A DNA stretch of 64,000 bases, taken from the NCBI GenBank assembly GCA_964573725.1, contig CAZNLJ010000004.1, positions 62,001-126,000 of the forward strand. Reading direction: 5' to 3'. The notes beneath the pieces are model-generated. The model saw only the letters and a program-made list of their open reading frames with translations. It was not told the DNA's origin and ran no database searches. The stretch is from UBA6168 sp964573725 (GTDB taxonomy: Bacteria; Bacteroidota; Bacteroidia; Chitinophagales; Saprospiraceae). Positions 34,588 through 43,641 of the stretch are shown here, one piece after another (position 1 is the first letter of the stretch; every line of letters begins with the position of its first letter). The position numbers and the translations under genes are program-made.

Positions 34588-35763
34588 ATGCGACCAGATC
34601 CCGTCATCACCACCGCCAGCCGGCTGGGCAACCTGCAGGAATACTACTTCTCCGCCAAACTGCGTGAAATCGCGGACATGCGGAGCCGCGGCATCCAGGT
34701 GCTCAACCTGGGTATCGGAAGCCCCGACCTGCCCCCGCCACTTCCCGTAAGGACCCTGTTGGGGGAAAGCAGCGTTCGGGAGGATACCCATGCCTACCAA
34801 CCCTACCAAGGGATTCCGGAACTGCGGGCCGCCTTCGCCGACTGGTACCGACGCGCCTATCAGGTCGACCTCGACCCACAACAGGAAATTTATCCGCTGA
34901 TCGGATCCAAGGAGGGACTCGTACACATCGCCTTCACGTTCCTGGAAGCCGGTGACCAGGCCTTGGTGCCCAATCCGGGCTACCCCACCTACCGGACCGC
35001 GACCGAACTGGCCGGCGCCAGCCCCCTGACCTACGACCTGCTGCCCGGGAACCGATGGCTGCCGGATTTCGATGCGCTTGAAAAAAATGACCTCCGCCGG
35101 GTCAAGATCATGTGGGTCAACTATCCTCATATGCCGACCGGCGCACAGGCCGACCCCGCTTTCTTCGAAAGACTCGTCGCTTTTGCCCGCAAACACCGCA
35201 TCCTGCTCGTCCATGACAATCCTTACAGCTTTATACTCAATGACAAGCCGCTCAGCCTGCTCTCCGTCGCAGGTGCCATGGACGTGGCGCTGGAGCTGAA
35301 CTCCCTCAGTAAATCCCACAATATGGCCGGCTGGCGCATCGGTATGCTCGCCGGCCGTCCGGAATATGTCTCGGCCGTCGTCCGCTTCAAGAGCAATATG
35401 GATTCCGGCATGTTCAAACCCTTGCAACAGGCGGCCGTCCTGGCCCTGCAAGCCGGCCCGGATTGGTACGCTTCCCTGAATGAAACCTACCGCCGCCGCC
35501 GGGAAAAAGTGTATGCCCTGCTGGAACACCTGGACTGCACTTGGGACTCCCAAGCCGTCGGCATGTTCATCTGGGCGGCCATTCCCGACCGATGGTCCGA
35601 CGGCATCGAACTCACCGATGCCCTTCTCCGGAAATCAGCGGTTTTCATCACGCCCGGCAGTATCTTCGGCACACAAGGAAAATCCTTTATCCGGATATCG
35701 CTTTGCAACGACATCGCCGTTTTCGAGGAAGCCATCCGACGGATTGAAAACCAGTTTCCCTAA
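34588..35763 (+). CDS. PLP aminotransferase class I/II (probable aromatic aminotransferase)
   Basis: A 391-residue fold-type I aminotransferase with the PLP lysine K242 in SLSKSHNMAGWRIG. Also visible are LNLGIGSPDLPPP, the HAYQPYQGIPELRAAFADWY substrate segment, PNPGYPTY, and the C-terminal Arg region SFIRISLC. It resembles the LL-diaminopimelate/aspartate aminotransferase group. Its place 3 bases after pheA and before tyrA suggests it turns phenylpyruvate and 4-hydroxyphenylpyruvate into Phe and Tyr; this is inferred from context. One Asn of the usual NPHNPTG motif is replaced (NYPHMPTG), as in relatives within this group. Confidence 0.85.
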   Translation: MRPDPVITTASRLGNLQEYYFSAKLREIADMRSRGIQVLNLGIGSPDLPPPLPVRTLLGESSVREDTHAYQPYQGIPELRAAFADWYRRAYQVDLDPQQEIYPLIGSKEGLVHIAFTFLEAGDQALVPNPGYPTYRTATELAGASPLTYDLLPGNRWLPDFDALEKNDLRRVKIMWVNYPHMPTGAQADPAFFERLVAFARKHRILLVHDNPYSFILNDKPLSLLSVAGAMDVALELNSLSKSHNMAGWRIGMLAGRPEYVSAVVRFKSNMDSGMFKPLQQAAVLALQAGPDWYASLNETYRRRREKVYALLEHLDCTWDSQAVGMFIWAAIPDRWSDGIELTDALLRKSAVFITPGSIFGTQGKSFIRISLCNDIAVFEEAIRRIENQFP

Positions 35764-35829
35764 TGTCAACCTTCACCCCAACCGGTAACCCAGTGGTGCC
35801 GGAATAAGCTCAACCGACAACCCAAGGCT

Positions 35830-36669
35830 ATGATCGTCACCGTCATCGGAATCGGCCACATCGGCGGGAGTATGGCCATCTCCCTGAAGGAGAATACCTT
35901 CGCCCATACCATCATCGGGGTGGATGCCTGTGGCGATACGTTGGACAAAGCCCTGCGCCGACGGATCATCGACGAGGCCGCCCCCCTGGAAGCGGCGGTC
36001 CGACAAGCGGACCTCGTCATCCTGGCCACCCCCGTGGATATCACCCTGAGCCTGCTCCCTTCCGTCCTGGACCTCGCAGCCGACCGCACGGTCATGGATG
36101 TCGGCTCCACCAAAGGGACCATCCTGCAGGCCGTCCGGCAACACCCCGGACGCCATAGGTTCGTGGCCACCCATCCCATGGCCGGAACCGAATATTCCGG
36201 TGTGGATGCCGCCATACCAAACCTGTTCGACCATAAGTATACCGTCATCTGCAACGCCGGCGAGAGCGATTCCGATGCACTCGCGAAGGTGGAAAACCTC
36301 TACCGCTCCCTCCGGATGAAAATCGTGCACCTGCTGGGTGAGGAGCACGATGTCCATACGGCCTATGTCTCCCATATATCCCATATCAGCGCATTCGCCC
36401 TGGCGCTGACCGTCCTGGAGAAAGAAAAGGACGAAAAAAGGATTTTCGAGCTGGCCAGCAGCGGCTTCGCCTCCACCGTGCGCCTGGCGAAAAGCTCGCC
36501 CTCGATGTGGGAACCGATCTTCCGGCAGAACAGGGACAATGTGCTGGATGTACTCGACGAACATATCAGCGTGCTGTCCACGTTCAGGAGCCTCCTCATA
36601 AAAAAGGATTTCCTCCGCTTCCGGGAATTGATGGAAAAAGCCAACGATATCCGGAAAACCATCCCTTGA
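35830..36669 (+). CDS. tyrA: prephenate dehydrogenase
   Basis: A 279-residue TyrA. The NAD(P) site is VIGIGHIGGSMAISL (5-19), followed by ILATPVD, DVGSTKGTI and FVATHPMAGTEYSGVDAA (the conserved HPM-G motif). The helical dimer domain contains the HISHISAFAL segment. It oxidatively decarboxylates prephenate to 4-hydroxyphenylpyruvate. No ACT or chorismate mutase domain is fused. It is 66 bases downstream of the aminotransferase, in the same operon under the Phe/Tyr attenuators. Confidence 0.95.
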   Translation: MIVTVIGIGHIGGSMAISLKENTFAHTIIGVDACGDTLDKALRRRIIDEAAPLEAAVRQADLVILATPVDITLSLLPSVLDLAADRTVMDVGSTKGTILQAVRQHPGRHRFVATHPMAGTEYSGVDAAIPNLFDHKYTVICNAGESDSDALAKVENLYRSLRMKIVHLLGEEHDVHTAYVSHISHISAFALALTVLEKEKDEKRIFELASSGFASTVRLAKSSPSMWEPIFRQNRDNVLDVLDEHISVLSTFRSLLIKKDFLRFRELMEKANDIRKTIP

Positions 36670-36767
36670 CCTGATATCCCGGAAAACCCGACCGCATCAT
36701 CATCAACATCCTATTTTTACCAAAAACGCGAAAGACCGGCCGCTTTCCGTTACTAAACCACCAACTC

Positions 36768-37889
36768 ATGCAATTTCAACCGGTTTTTGAATCCGCCCGG
36801 CGTCCCGTCCTGATCGCAGGTCCTTGTTCCGCCGAAACGGAAGACCAAGTCATGGAAACCGCCCACGACCTGGCGGCGCAGGGGATCGCCCTCTTCCGCG
36901 CAGGTATCTGGAAACCCCGCACCCGCCCCGGAGCCTTCGAAGGCGTCGGCACACCCGGCTTGCGGTGGCTGCGGCGTGTCAAACAGGAAACCGGCTTGCC
37001 GGTCACCACGGAAGTAGCCAATACCCAACATGTGTTCGAAGCATTGAAGCACGGAATCGACGTGTTGTGGATCGGCGCACGGACCACCGTCAATCCCTTT
37101 TCCGTGCAGGAAGTGGCCGATGCCCTGCAAGGGGTCGACATCCCCGTCCTAATCAAGAATCCGGTCAATGCCGACCTCAAGCTCTGGATCGGCGCCATCG
37201 AACGGGTCTACAAGGCCGGTATCAAACGCATCGCCGCCGTCCATCGCGGGTTCAGCCAGCACGGCGACAACCGCTTCCGGAATACCCCGCTCTGGCAACT
37301 TCCCATCGAACTCCGCCGGCGCTTCCCGGATCTCCAGCTCATTTGTGACCACAGCCATATCTGTGGCCGCCGCGATATACTCTCCGCCATCGCCCAACAG
37401 GCACTGGACCTGAATTACGACGGCATCATGACGGAAGTACATCCCCGACCGGACGAAGCCTGGAGCGATGCGGAACAACAGCTGACCCCTTTCCACTACA
37501 AGGAAATGACGGACCACCTCATCGTCCGACAGGAAACAACCGACAACCAGGAATTCCTGCGCTCGCTCGACTCCTTGCGGCATCAGATCGACGACCTCGA
37601 CCAGCAATTGCTGCAGCTGTTCGGCCAACGTATGCGCCTGGCCACCGAAATCGGTGAATACAAAAAACGCAACAACATTTCCATTTTCCAGGCCAGCCGT
37701 TGGAACGACATCCTCGAACAAGCCGTGGCCAAAGGGGCTCAACTGGGCCTGAGCCGGGATTTCGTCCAGGTTGTCCTCCATGCCGTCCACCAGGAATCCA
37801 TCCGCTGCCAGGAACTCGTGATGAACGGCGACCAGGTCTCCCTCTCCGGCGACGGCGGAGATGCCGCCCTATCCGCCGGCTCCCACTGA
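36768..37889 (+). CDS. aroF: bifunctional DAHP synthase / chorismate mutase
   Basis: A 373-residue fusion. Residues 1-255 are a type I-beta (KDPG-aldolase-like) DAHP synthase: LIAGPCSAETEDQV, RAGIWKPRTRPGAFEGVG, WIGARTTVNPFSVQE, PVLIKNPVN, HRGFS and the metal-binding HSHICGRRD and MTEVHP. Residues about 265-355 are an AroQ-type chorismate mutase (LDSLRHQIDDLDQQLLQLFGQRMRLATEIGEYKKRNNI). It makes DAHP, the first step to chorismate, and rearranges chorismate to prephenate; the CM part also serves as an allosteric domain in related enzymes. It closes the operon, so entry and branch-point steps share one attenuated transcript. The symbol aroF is used loosely. Confidence 0.94.
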   Translation: MQFQPVFESARRPVLIAGPCSAETEDQVMETAHDLAAQGIALFRAGIWKPRTRPGAFEGVGTPGLRWLRRVKQETGLPVTTEVANTQHVFEALKHGIDVLWIGARTTVNPFSVQEVADALQGVDIPVLIKNPVNADLKLWIGAIERVYKAGIKRIAAVHRGFSQHGDNRFRNTPLWQLPIELRRRFPDLQLICDHSHICGRRDILSAIAQQALDLNYDGIMTEVHPRPDEAWSDAEQQLTPFHYKEMTDHLIVRQETTDNQEFLRSLDSLRHQIDDLDQQLLQLFGQRMRLATEIGEYKKRNNISIFQASRWNDILEQAVAKGAQLGLSRDFVQVVLHAVHQESIRCQELVMNGDQVSLSGDGGDAALSAGSH

Positions 37890-37903
37890 TTTTCCTATCG
37901 ACC

Positions 37904-37931
37904 GTACCGACCTTCTCCGGAAGGTCGGTAC
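37904..37931 (+). terminator. perfect hairpin after the aromatic operon
   Basis: 37904-37915 (GTACCGACCTTC) pairs perfectly with 37920-37931 around the tetraloop TCCG, 14 bases after the aroF stop. There is no long U-run after it, so it may be a weak terminator or a transcript-stabilising stem. Confidence 0.55.
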
Positions 37932-38020
37932 GTCCTGTTTCCACCCTCGGACACAAGCTCCTAACCGGCCCGGACTCCTCCTTTCCGGATTCTTGGCAAC
38001 GGCCGTACCGGAAGACCGGC

Positions 38021-38281
38021 TCAGCCCGGTCCGATTCCGCTCGCTGCCGTTCCGGGTTCGGACGGTATCGATTCCCCGACATATTCGAACCGGCCCAGCT
38101 CCCGACCCTCATGCTGTACGCGCGCTACAAACATCCGCAATGGACGGACCCACCAGCCCCCCTCCCCGTACAAAGGCTCGTAAACCACCATTTCCTCCAT
38201 GGTCTCGGAATGAAGGGCCACCCCCGTGACGCGGTAATACCGCCCCTTGAAATGTCGGTATACTCCCAGCTTGATATCCAT
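38021..38281 (-). CDS. DUF1653 domain protein
   Basis: An 86-residue protein whose residues 5-67 are the DUF1653 domain: LGVYRHFKGRYYRVTGVALHSETMEEMVVYEPLYGEGGWWVRPLRMFVARVQHEGRELGRF in short pieces of the typical pattern (G-YRHFKG, HSET-E, VVY-LYG, WVRP--MF). The last 18 residues are a Gly/Ser/Pro tail. The domain is common in small bacterial proteins; its function is unknown to me. Single gene, convergent with the aromatic operon. Confidence 0.86.
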   Translation of the reverse strand: MDIKLGVYRHFKGRYYRVTGVALHSETMEEMVVYEPLYGEGGWWVRPLRMFVARVQHEGRELGRFEYVGESIPSEPGTAASGIGPG

Positions 38282-39085
38282 GTATATAATTTGTTTTTGA
38301 TTGGTTTGATTTTGCCGACAAGCCGGTGAAGTGGTCGCCTATTTATGTTAGGCGACGCACAGGAACATTGCTTGCCATCCATGGTGCGGCACACAAGACG
38401 CAATCACAGGGCAGCCCTCCAAAACGGAGTGGCACTTGAGGCCTGTACATTTCAAGCGTACCGACCCACCCCAAGCCGGATAATCCGGAATCCGGAAAGT
38501 CGGTGATTATTCCCTTTTCTGTGACGGCTTTCCCCCTTGCCCCCAACCAAGGGGGCAAGGGCAGGATTTGACCCACGCTGGCATCGGTTTGTCCACCCGC
38601 TTACAAGTACGTGCACTGACCCCTGTCAGACCCGGGCAGGACTTGCCATGAAACATCCGATCGCCCCGGTGTGTCCTGGAAAGTACCCGGATCATCCCAA
38701 AAGAAAATCCACCTCCCGGTCCCGACCACCCGCGTATTCCATGCAAGGGTGGGCCATGAATTCCTATAATCATTTCGTGCCAGGCGACAGGAATACGGCC
38801 GAACGAGGTATTTCCCATGTCCCGACAACAGGATCCCCGTCGTTCCCACCCATTCAAGAACAAGTGTCCCGGACAAGGGAAAAGCGCATTACCTTCCAAA
38901 AAACAAATTCCGACACCGGCATATGCCCTGGGTTCCGCTGACAAGGCGACAGGCCTGAGCCACGGACCATGTACAATGGCTGTCGCGATAGGGAGTCACC
39001 CCCTTTGGGCAAGTCCGCCTTCTACCGTGTCGTCGGATCACATAACTCGCCTGCGTCATGACGGCCGGATGGAAATACGCCTGCG
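38282..39085. other. gene-free stretch of about 800 bases
   Basis: Frames in this stretch are low-quality shadows of one another without family motifs. The only clear structure is a hairpin: 38534-38544 pairs perfectly with 38551-38561 (11 bp, loop AACCAA) without a U-run. Confidence 0.45.
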
Positions 39086-41005
39086 TCACGCTTCCAACGC
39101 TTCCGCCGGCGCTTCCGAAAGTACCGACACCGCATCCCCCACCTCGTTCTGCACCAAATCGACCCGCAGGTTGTCGATGATGAAATCCTGGCGCTCCGGA
39201 GTATTCTTCCCCATGTAATAAAACAAGAGTTTCTCGAGGTCCGTCTCACTCTGCAACACCACCGGCTCCAACCGCATATTCTCGTTGATGAAATCCTTGA
39301 ACTCCCCCGGCGATATCTCGCCCAAACCTTTGAAACGGGTGATTTCCGCCTTCCCCTTCAATTTCCCGATCGCCTGCTGCTTCTCCAACTCGTTGTAGCA
39401 GTAGAAAGTAACCCGCTTGTCCCGAACCCGGAACAAGGGCGTCTGCAGGATGTACAAGTGGCCGTTCCGGACCAGGTCGGGAAAAAACTGCAGGAAAAAA
39501 GTCAATAGCAACAAGCGGATATGCATCCCGTCGACATCCGCATCCGTGGCAATGACCACCCGGTTGTACCGCAGGTCGTCCAGGTCGTTCTCTATATTCA
39601 GGGCGTGTTGCAGCAGGTTGAACTCCTCGTTCTGGTAGACGACCTTTTTCGTCATGCCGAAACAATTCAAGGGCTTCCCCCGCAGGCTGAACACCGCCTG
39701 GGTCTCCACCTCGCGGGCCTTCGTGATGCTGCCGCTCGCCGAATCACCTTCCGTGATGAAAATGGTGGATGCATTCCGCTTTTCCTCGTCCACCTTCCGA
39801 ACCGGATCGTTGAAATGCACCCGGCAATCCCGCAATTTCTTGTTGTGGAGATTCGCCTTCTTCGCCCGCTCATTCGCCAGCTTCTTGATCCCCGCTATCT
39901 CTTTCCGTTCCCGCTCCGACTGCTGGATCCGCTGCTGCAGCGCTTTGGCCACCCCCTCGTTCTTGTGCAGGAAATTGTCCAGCTCCCGATCCAGGAAATC
40001 ACCGACGAACTTGCGCACGGACACCCCTCCGTTCGGAGACATCTCCAGGGAACCCAACTTCGTCTTGGTCTGCGACTCGAACACCGGTTCCTCCACCCGC
40101 ACACTGACCGCCGCCACAATCGAGCCCCGAATATCCTTCGGGTCGTAATTCTTGTTGTAGAACTTGCGCAATACCTGCACCACCGCCTCCTTGAAGGCGT
40201 TGAGATGCGTCCCCCCTTGGGTCGTATGCTGTCCGTTTACAAAGGAATAGTACTGCTCCCCGTAATGGTTGCCATGCGACAAGGCCACCTCGATGTCTTC
40301 CCCCACCAGGTGTATGATCGGGTACCGCAAGGTCTCCGCCTGGGTCTTGTTGGACAGCATGTCCAGCAAACCCTTCCGCGAAAAGAATGTCTTGCCGTTG
40401 AAGTTGATCTTCAACCCCGCATTCAGGTACGCATAATTCCATAGCTGCGACTCCAGGTACTCCGTCCGGAAACTGAACTTCCGGAATACCGCGTCATCCG
40501 GCCGGAACATGACCAGGGTCCCGTTATCCTCCTTCGTTCGGACCAAGGCATGGTCCGTCGTCATCTCCCCCTTCCGGAATTCCGCCGACTTCATTTGCCC
40601 GTCCCGCACCGACGATACCTTGAAATATTCCGACAGCGCGTTCACGGCCTTGGTCCCGACCCCATTCAAACCGACGGATTTCTTGAACGCCTTGCTGTCG
40701 TACTTACCACCCGTATTGATCTGGGAAACACATTCCACCACCTTGCCCAAGGGAATCCCCCGCCCGTAATCCCGAACCTTGACCATCCCGTCCTTCACCT
40801 CAATGTCGACCTGTTTCCCGTAACCCATGACGTACTCGTCTATGCAGTTGTCTATCACCTCCTTGACCAGGACGTATATCCCGTCGTCCGATGTGGACCC
40901 GTCCCCCACCTTGCCGATGTACATCCCCGGCCGCAACCGGATGTGCTCGCGCCAATCCAGGTGGCGGATATTGTCCTCCGAATACGTAATGCTCGTGTCT
41001 GCCAT
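39086..41005 (-). CDS. parE: DNA topoisomerase IV subunit B
   Basis: A 639-residue GyrB/ParE-type ATPase. GHKL motifs: VKEVIDNCIDEYVMG, VRDYGRGIPLG, VGLNGVGTKAVNAL; transducer lysine region near QTKTKLGS; TOPRIM motifs FITEGDSASGS, ATDADVDGMHIRLLLLTFF and TRFKGLGE. Length and the VRVEEPVFESQTKTKLG wording fit Bacteroidota ParE more than GyrB. With ParC it decatenates daughter chromosomes. parC is not in the window; it would usually be downstream, but here a gene-free 800-base gap follows. A perfect promoter lies at 41252-41282. Confidence 0.93.
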   Translation of the reverse strand: MADTSITYSEDNIRHLDWREHIRLRPGMYIGKVGDGSTSDDGIYVLVKEVIDNCIDEYVMGYGKQVDIEVKDGMVKVRDYGRGIPLGKVVECVSQINTGGKYDSKAFKKSVGLNGVGTKAVNALSEYFKVSSVRDGQMKSAEFRKGEMTTDHALVRTKEDNGTLVMFRPDDAVFRKFSFRTEYLESQLWNYAYLNAGLKINFNGKTFFSRKGLLDMLSNKTQAETLRYPIIHLVGEDIEVALSHGNHYGEQYYSFVNGQHTTQGGTHLNAFKEAVVQVLRKFYNKNYDPKDIRGSIVAAVSVRVEEPVFESQTKTKLGSLEMSPNGGVSVRKFVGDFLDRELDNFLHKNEGVAKALQQRIQQSERERKEIAGIKKLANERAKKANLHNKKLRDCRVHFNDPVRKVDEEKRNASTIFITEGDSASGSITKAREVETQAVFSLRGKPLNCFGMTKKVVYQNEEFNLLQHALNIENDLDDLRYNRVVIATDADVDGMHIRLLLLTFFLQFFPDLVRNGHLYILQTPLFRVRDKRVTFYCYNELEKQQAIGKLKGKAEITRFKGLGEISPGEFKDFINENMRLEPVVLQSETDLEKLLFYYMGKNTPERQDFIIDNLRVDLVQNEVGDAVSVLSEAPAEALEA

Positions 41006-41251
41006 GTTCGCTCGTCGCTTTGGTTTGGTTTGTCTTGTGCTTTGTCCGCAAACGGAATCCGTCCCGCCCCGCCGTACCCGCCTTACCGGATTCCATTCCC
41101 GCTCCGGTCTTCCGTTCCCCTACCTGCCGGAACGGAACCGACCCGATATCGCTTCACGCTTGCCAAGGGAAGGCAGGGTCACGGTCGGTTGCCGCAGCCT
41201 CCTCCGCGGGACAAAGATAACCGCTGGAAGGGCCTCCCGATTCCCTTTGGA

Positions 41252-41282
41252 CAAAACTAAGGAACTTCTTCCATTTTTCAAA
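41252..41282 (-). promoter_or_regulatory. promoter for parE
   Basis: On the minus strand TTTG (41282-41279), then TAGTTTTG (41259-41252), with 19 bases between: an exact consensus match. A second -7-like box TATCTTTG lies at 41219-41212. The leader to parE would be about 240 bases; the rest of the gap 41006-41391 shows no gene. Confidence 0.7.
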
Positions 41283-41391
41283 CATTTTGTTTTTTTTATT
41301 TTCTATTGGAATAACCGGTGCCTCAGGCAACATCCCTCCCGCAGCAGGTCGGTTGGCCGCCCGGTCCATCCGGCTCGGTTCCGACCGATAC

Positions 41392-41438
41392 GAAAAAAGC
41401 CAGGCAAAACGGGATTTTTCCCGCCCCTGGCTTTTTTC
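41392..41438. terminator. bidirectional intrinsic terminator
   Basis: GAAAAAAGCCAGG (41392-41404) pairs perfectly with CCTGGCTTTTTTC (41426-41438), with an inner CGGGA/TCCCG stem. It has T-runs on both strands and lies 48 bases past the stop codon of the AT-hook gene, so it ends that minus-strand transcript before parE. Confidence 0.88.
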
Positions 41439-41485
41439 TTGCACGGGGAATTCCGAGACCGGTCCTCCCTACAATTGGGAACTTG

Positions 41486-42556
41486 TTATTCCGCGTTCAT
41501 CAAGCTCGCGGCCGTTTCCGCCCATTTCGACGTATCGCGCTTCCTGTTCATATTGTTCTCCGCCAATATTTCCCGAAAGCGCTCCTCCGTAGTATTTGCC
41601 ATTTCCGCAAACGTGTAGATCCCACTGTTGTGCAGGGCTTCCAATACCTTGACGCCCACACCGCTTATCTTGGTGAGGTCATCCCCGTTCCCGGATGCCG
41701 CTTCCTCATTTTCCAAGGCGACCGGCACATCCACCGGAACCGCCGGCGTCTCGACCGTCTCCTCCAACGCCGGCTGCACCGCTTCCGCCTTCTTCTGCCG
41801 GCTGCGCTTCACCGGCGCTTCCGCAGCCGGTTCTGCCGCCGTTTCCGATTCCCCGGCCGCCGACTTCCGCGCACGGCTACGCTTCACCGGCACCTCCACG
41901 GACGATTCCGCCGCCGACTTCCGCGGACGGCCGCGCTTCACCGGCACTTCCGCAGCCGTTTCTACCGCCGATTCCACAACCGCCTCCGACTTCCGCGGAC
42001 GGCCGCGCTTCACCGGCGCTTCCGCAGCCGTTTCTACAGCCGATTCCACGACCGCCGCCGACTTCCGCGGACGACCGCGCTTCACCGGTGCTTCCGCAGC
42101 CGTTTCCGCCGCCGTTTCCTCGACCGCCGCCGACTTCCGCGGACGGCCGCGCTTCACCGGTGCTTCCTCCACCGACAATCCTGCCTCTGACGCCCCCGCT
42201 TCGACCGCCAAGGCCTTTTCCTTCTTTCCTCCCTTCCGAACCTTGGGGGGCTCGGGCGGCTCCATTTCGGAAACCAGGTACATCGCGGTAGGTGGCTCCG
42301 GCAATTCCATGATGACCGTCGTCGTCTCTTCCTGGAGATCCTCGCTTACAAGGTAGTTCGTCTCCAGACTGGCCAATACCTTGACCAGGGCCTTCAACTG
42401 CCTCTTTTGTTCCTTCTCCGCAGCCAGCGCCTCCTTGTACAAATCCTGTGCGGTACGCAAGTTCAACTTCGCCTTCTTGCGGACTTTCCGGGCCGCCTCG
42501 TACGCTTGTTGCCTCAATAGGACTTCCTGTGCTTCCGATGGAATGGATTTTTTCAT
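41486..42556 (-). CDS. AT-hook repeat protein with C-terminal helix-hairpin-helix domain
   Basis: A 356-residue protein with no signal peptide. Residues about 8-65 form a charged coiled coil rich in Lys/Arg/Ala. Residues 131-260 hold six tandem units of mostly 24 residues; four contain the AT-hook core KRGRPRK (starting at 135, 159, 183 and 207) and two are degenerate (KRSRARK 225, KRSRQKK 250). Between hooks the linkers are acidic/Ala-rich. The C-terminus (291-356, DDLTKISGVGVKVLEALHNSGIYTFAEMA) is a helix-hairpin-helix domain of the L21/DUF4332-like kind. The layout suggests a nucleoid-associated or DNA-bridging protein that binds the minor groove of AT-rich DNA; this is inference. Gene-external cues: terminator at 41392-41438, distant promoter at 43014-43044. 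Confidence 0.83.
   Translation of the reverse strand: MKKSIPSEAQEVLLRQQAYEAARKVRKKAKLNLRTAQDLYKEALAAEKEQKRQLKALVKVLASLETNYLVSEDLQEETTTVIMELPEPPTAMYLVSEMEPPEPPKVRKGGKKEKALAVEAGASEAGLSVEEAPVKRGRPRKSAAVEETAAETAAEAPVKRGRPRKSAAVVESAVETAAEAPVKRGRPRKSEAVVESAVETAAEVPVKRGRPRKSAAESSVEVPVKRSRARKSAAGESETAAEPAAEAPVKRSRQKKAEAVQPALEETVETPAVPVDVPVALENEEAASGNGDDLTKISGVGVKVLEALHNSGIYTFAEMANTTEERFREILAENNMNRKRDTSKWAETAASLMNAE
41777..42166 (-). repeat. tandem 72-base coding repeats (AT-hook units)
   Basis: Six direct repeats encode the AT-hook units of the protein above; the first three are near-identical 72-base units starting at 42166, 42094 and 42022, and later ones vary in length (54 and 75 bases). Such repeats are prone to unit gain or loss. 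Confidence 0.8.
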
Positions 42557-43013
42557 GCCTGTCCGATTTTAATTTGTTGTCATTTTTTATTGACGGATGA
42601 TACGGTATCCCCGTTTTGTTGCCGACTAATTTTTCCTTATCCTAAAACTTGTCTTTTCCCGACGTACGCACCGCCGCCCCCGCTGTAATGCCCTTGTTAT
42701 TTAGGACGAGGCTCCCGACAAGGCCGGTTGTTCATTCCGATTACGGAAGGCGGGGTTCCCTTCCATCCGAGGCCCGGAACCTCCGGCCGGTGGTCGACGC
42801 AAGCACGAAGGTCGCCCGGCCTACACGGCAGGTGTCGCGCAGGGCTTCATGGGGCTGGTATTTGTTTGAGGAAAAAATGGGAACGAACGGCGGGGAAACG
42901 ATGATTCCGATAAAAAAGGAACGGAACCTCAGACCGTCATTCCGGAACCCACATTTTCGCTGGAAAGTGTCGGCCCGTCTACTTATTGAATTCGTTCTGA
43001 ATGGAGTACCCGA
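42557..43013. other. long leader or unannotated RNA region
   Basis: No convincing gene lies here. A perfect minus-strand promoter at 43014-43044 would transcribe this stretch towards the AT-hook gene, giving either a 450-base 5' leader or a separate small RNA. I see no clear terminator inside it. Confidence 0.45.
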
Positions 43014-43044
43014 CAAAAATAATTATTCCGATTTTATTTTCAAA
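43014..43044 (-). promoter_or_regulatory. strong promoter without an adjacent gene
   Basis: On the minus strand TTTG (43044-43041), 19 bases, TATTTTTG (43021-43014): an exact consensus match inside an AT-rich patch. The nearest minus-strand gene starts 458 bases downstream. Confidence 0.7.
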
Positions 43045-43641
43045 CGGAATTAAAAGGCAACTTAACGGGCTACCGATTGGCAAAATGTGCATTTATTAAC
43101 ACAAAACGCTGTAATTAAGCTTTTTATAAAATAATAAAATAAATTAATTCCGCTATTTAACCAGGTCGTCGCCACCATTTTTACATAAAAACCTTTTTTT
43201 TAGATAAAAAAAGGAAAACTTGTATCTAAAATCGATCCATCCACATGCCGGACATCCGACCGTGCAAGCCCCTTATCCTGTGATAAGAAAGATCGGTCGT
43301 ATACCCCTGCATCACTTTCGCCTTCCCCTCCGGAAATAAAAGGATAAGAAACCTTGATTCACCTGGTCTCAAAGGAATCACGCCGCAACGCAACCAAACA
43401 GGTGTAAAAAAACAATCGCTGCCATTGGTCACACAACGCGGAACAGCTTTTTTTTCCCTCACCCGGCAATGTAAATCCGCTGTCCGCCGCATCGGCCCTT
43501 GTTCGGATCGACCCGGTATGCACCATATCGTCGGGAGTTTTTTTTCATACGACGGATGCATCACCCGGCCAGGGCAATCGGACATCGGGCCTTGTATCCT
43601 TCATCCGACCGACCGGCACGGGAACAGCTGTTTCCCCTGCC
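43045..43641. other. gene-free stretch with AT-rich patch
   Basis: 43045-43230 is very AT-rich (TTTATAAAATAATAAAATAAA at its core) in a GC-rich genome. Beyond it, up to the SulP stop codon, only frames without recognisable motifs are present. The AT-rich patch would be a natural site for an AT-hook protein to bind. Confidence 0.45.

Noticed and set aside
38507..38944. Overlapping frames of 134-145 residues on both strands
   Set aside because: They overlap each other, lack motifs, and include a palindromic stretch; no evidence of coding.
41318..42190. A plus-strand Arg/His-rich repeat protein
   Set aside because: It is the reverse of the AT-hook repeats; its periodicity comes from the real gene on the other strand.
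43226..43585. A 119-residue minus-strand frame downstream of the SulP gene
   Set aside because: No domain, signal or membrane pattern, and composition differs from real neighbours; I cannot support it as a gene.
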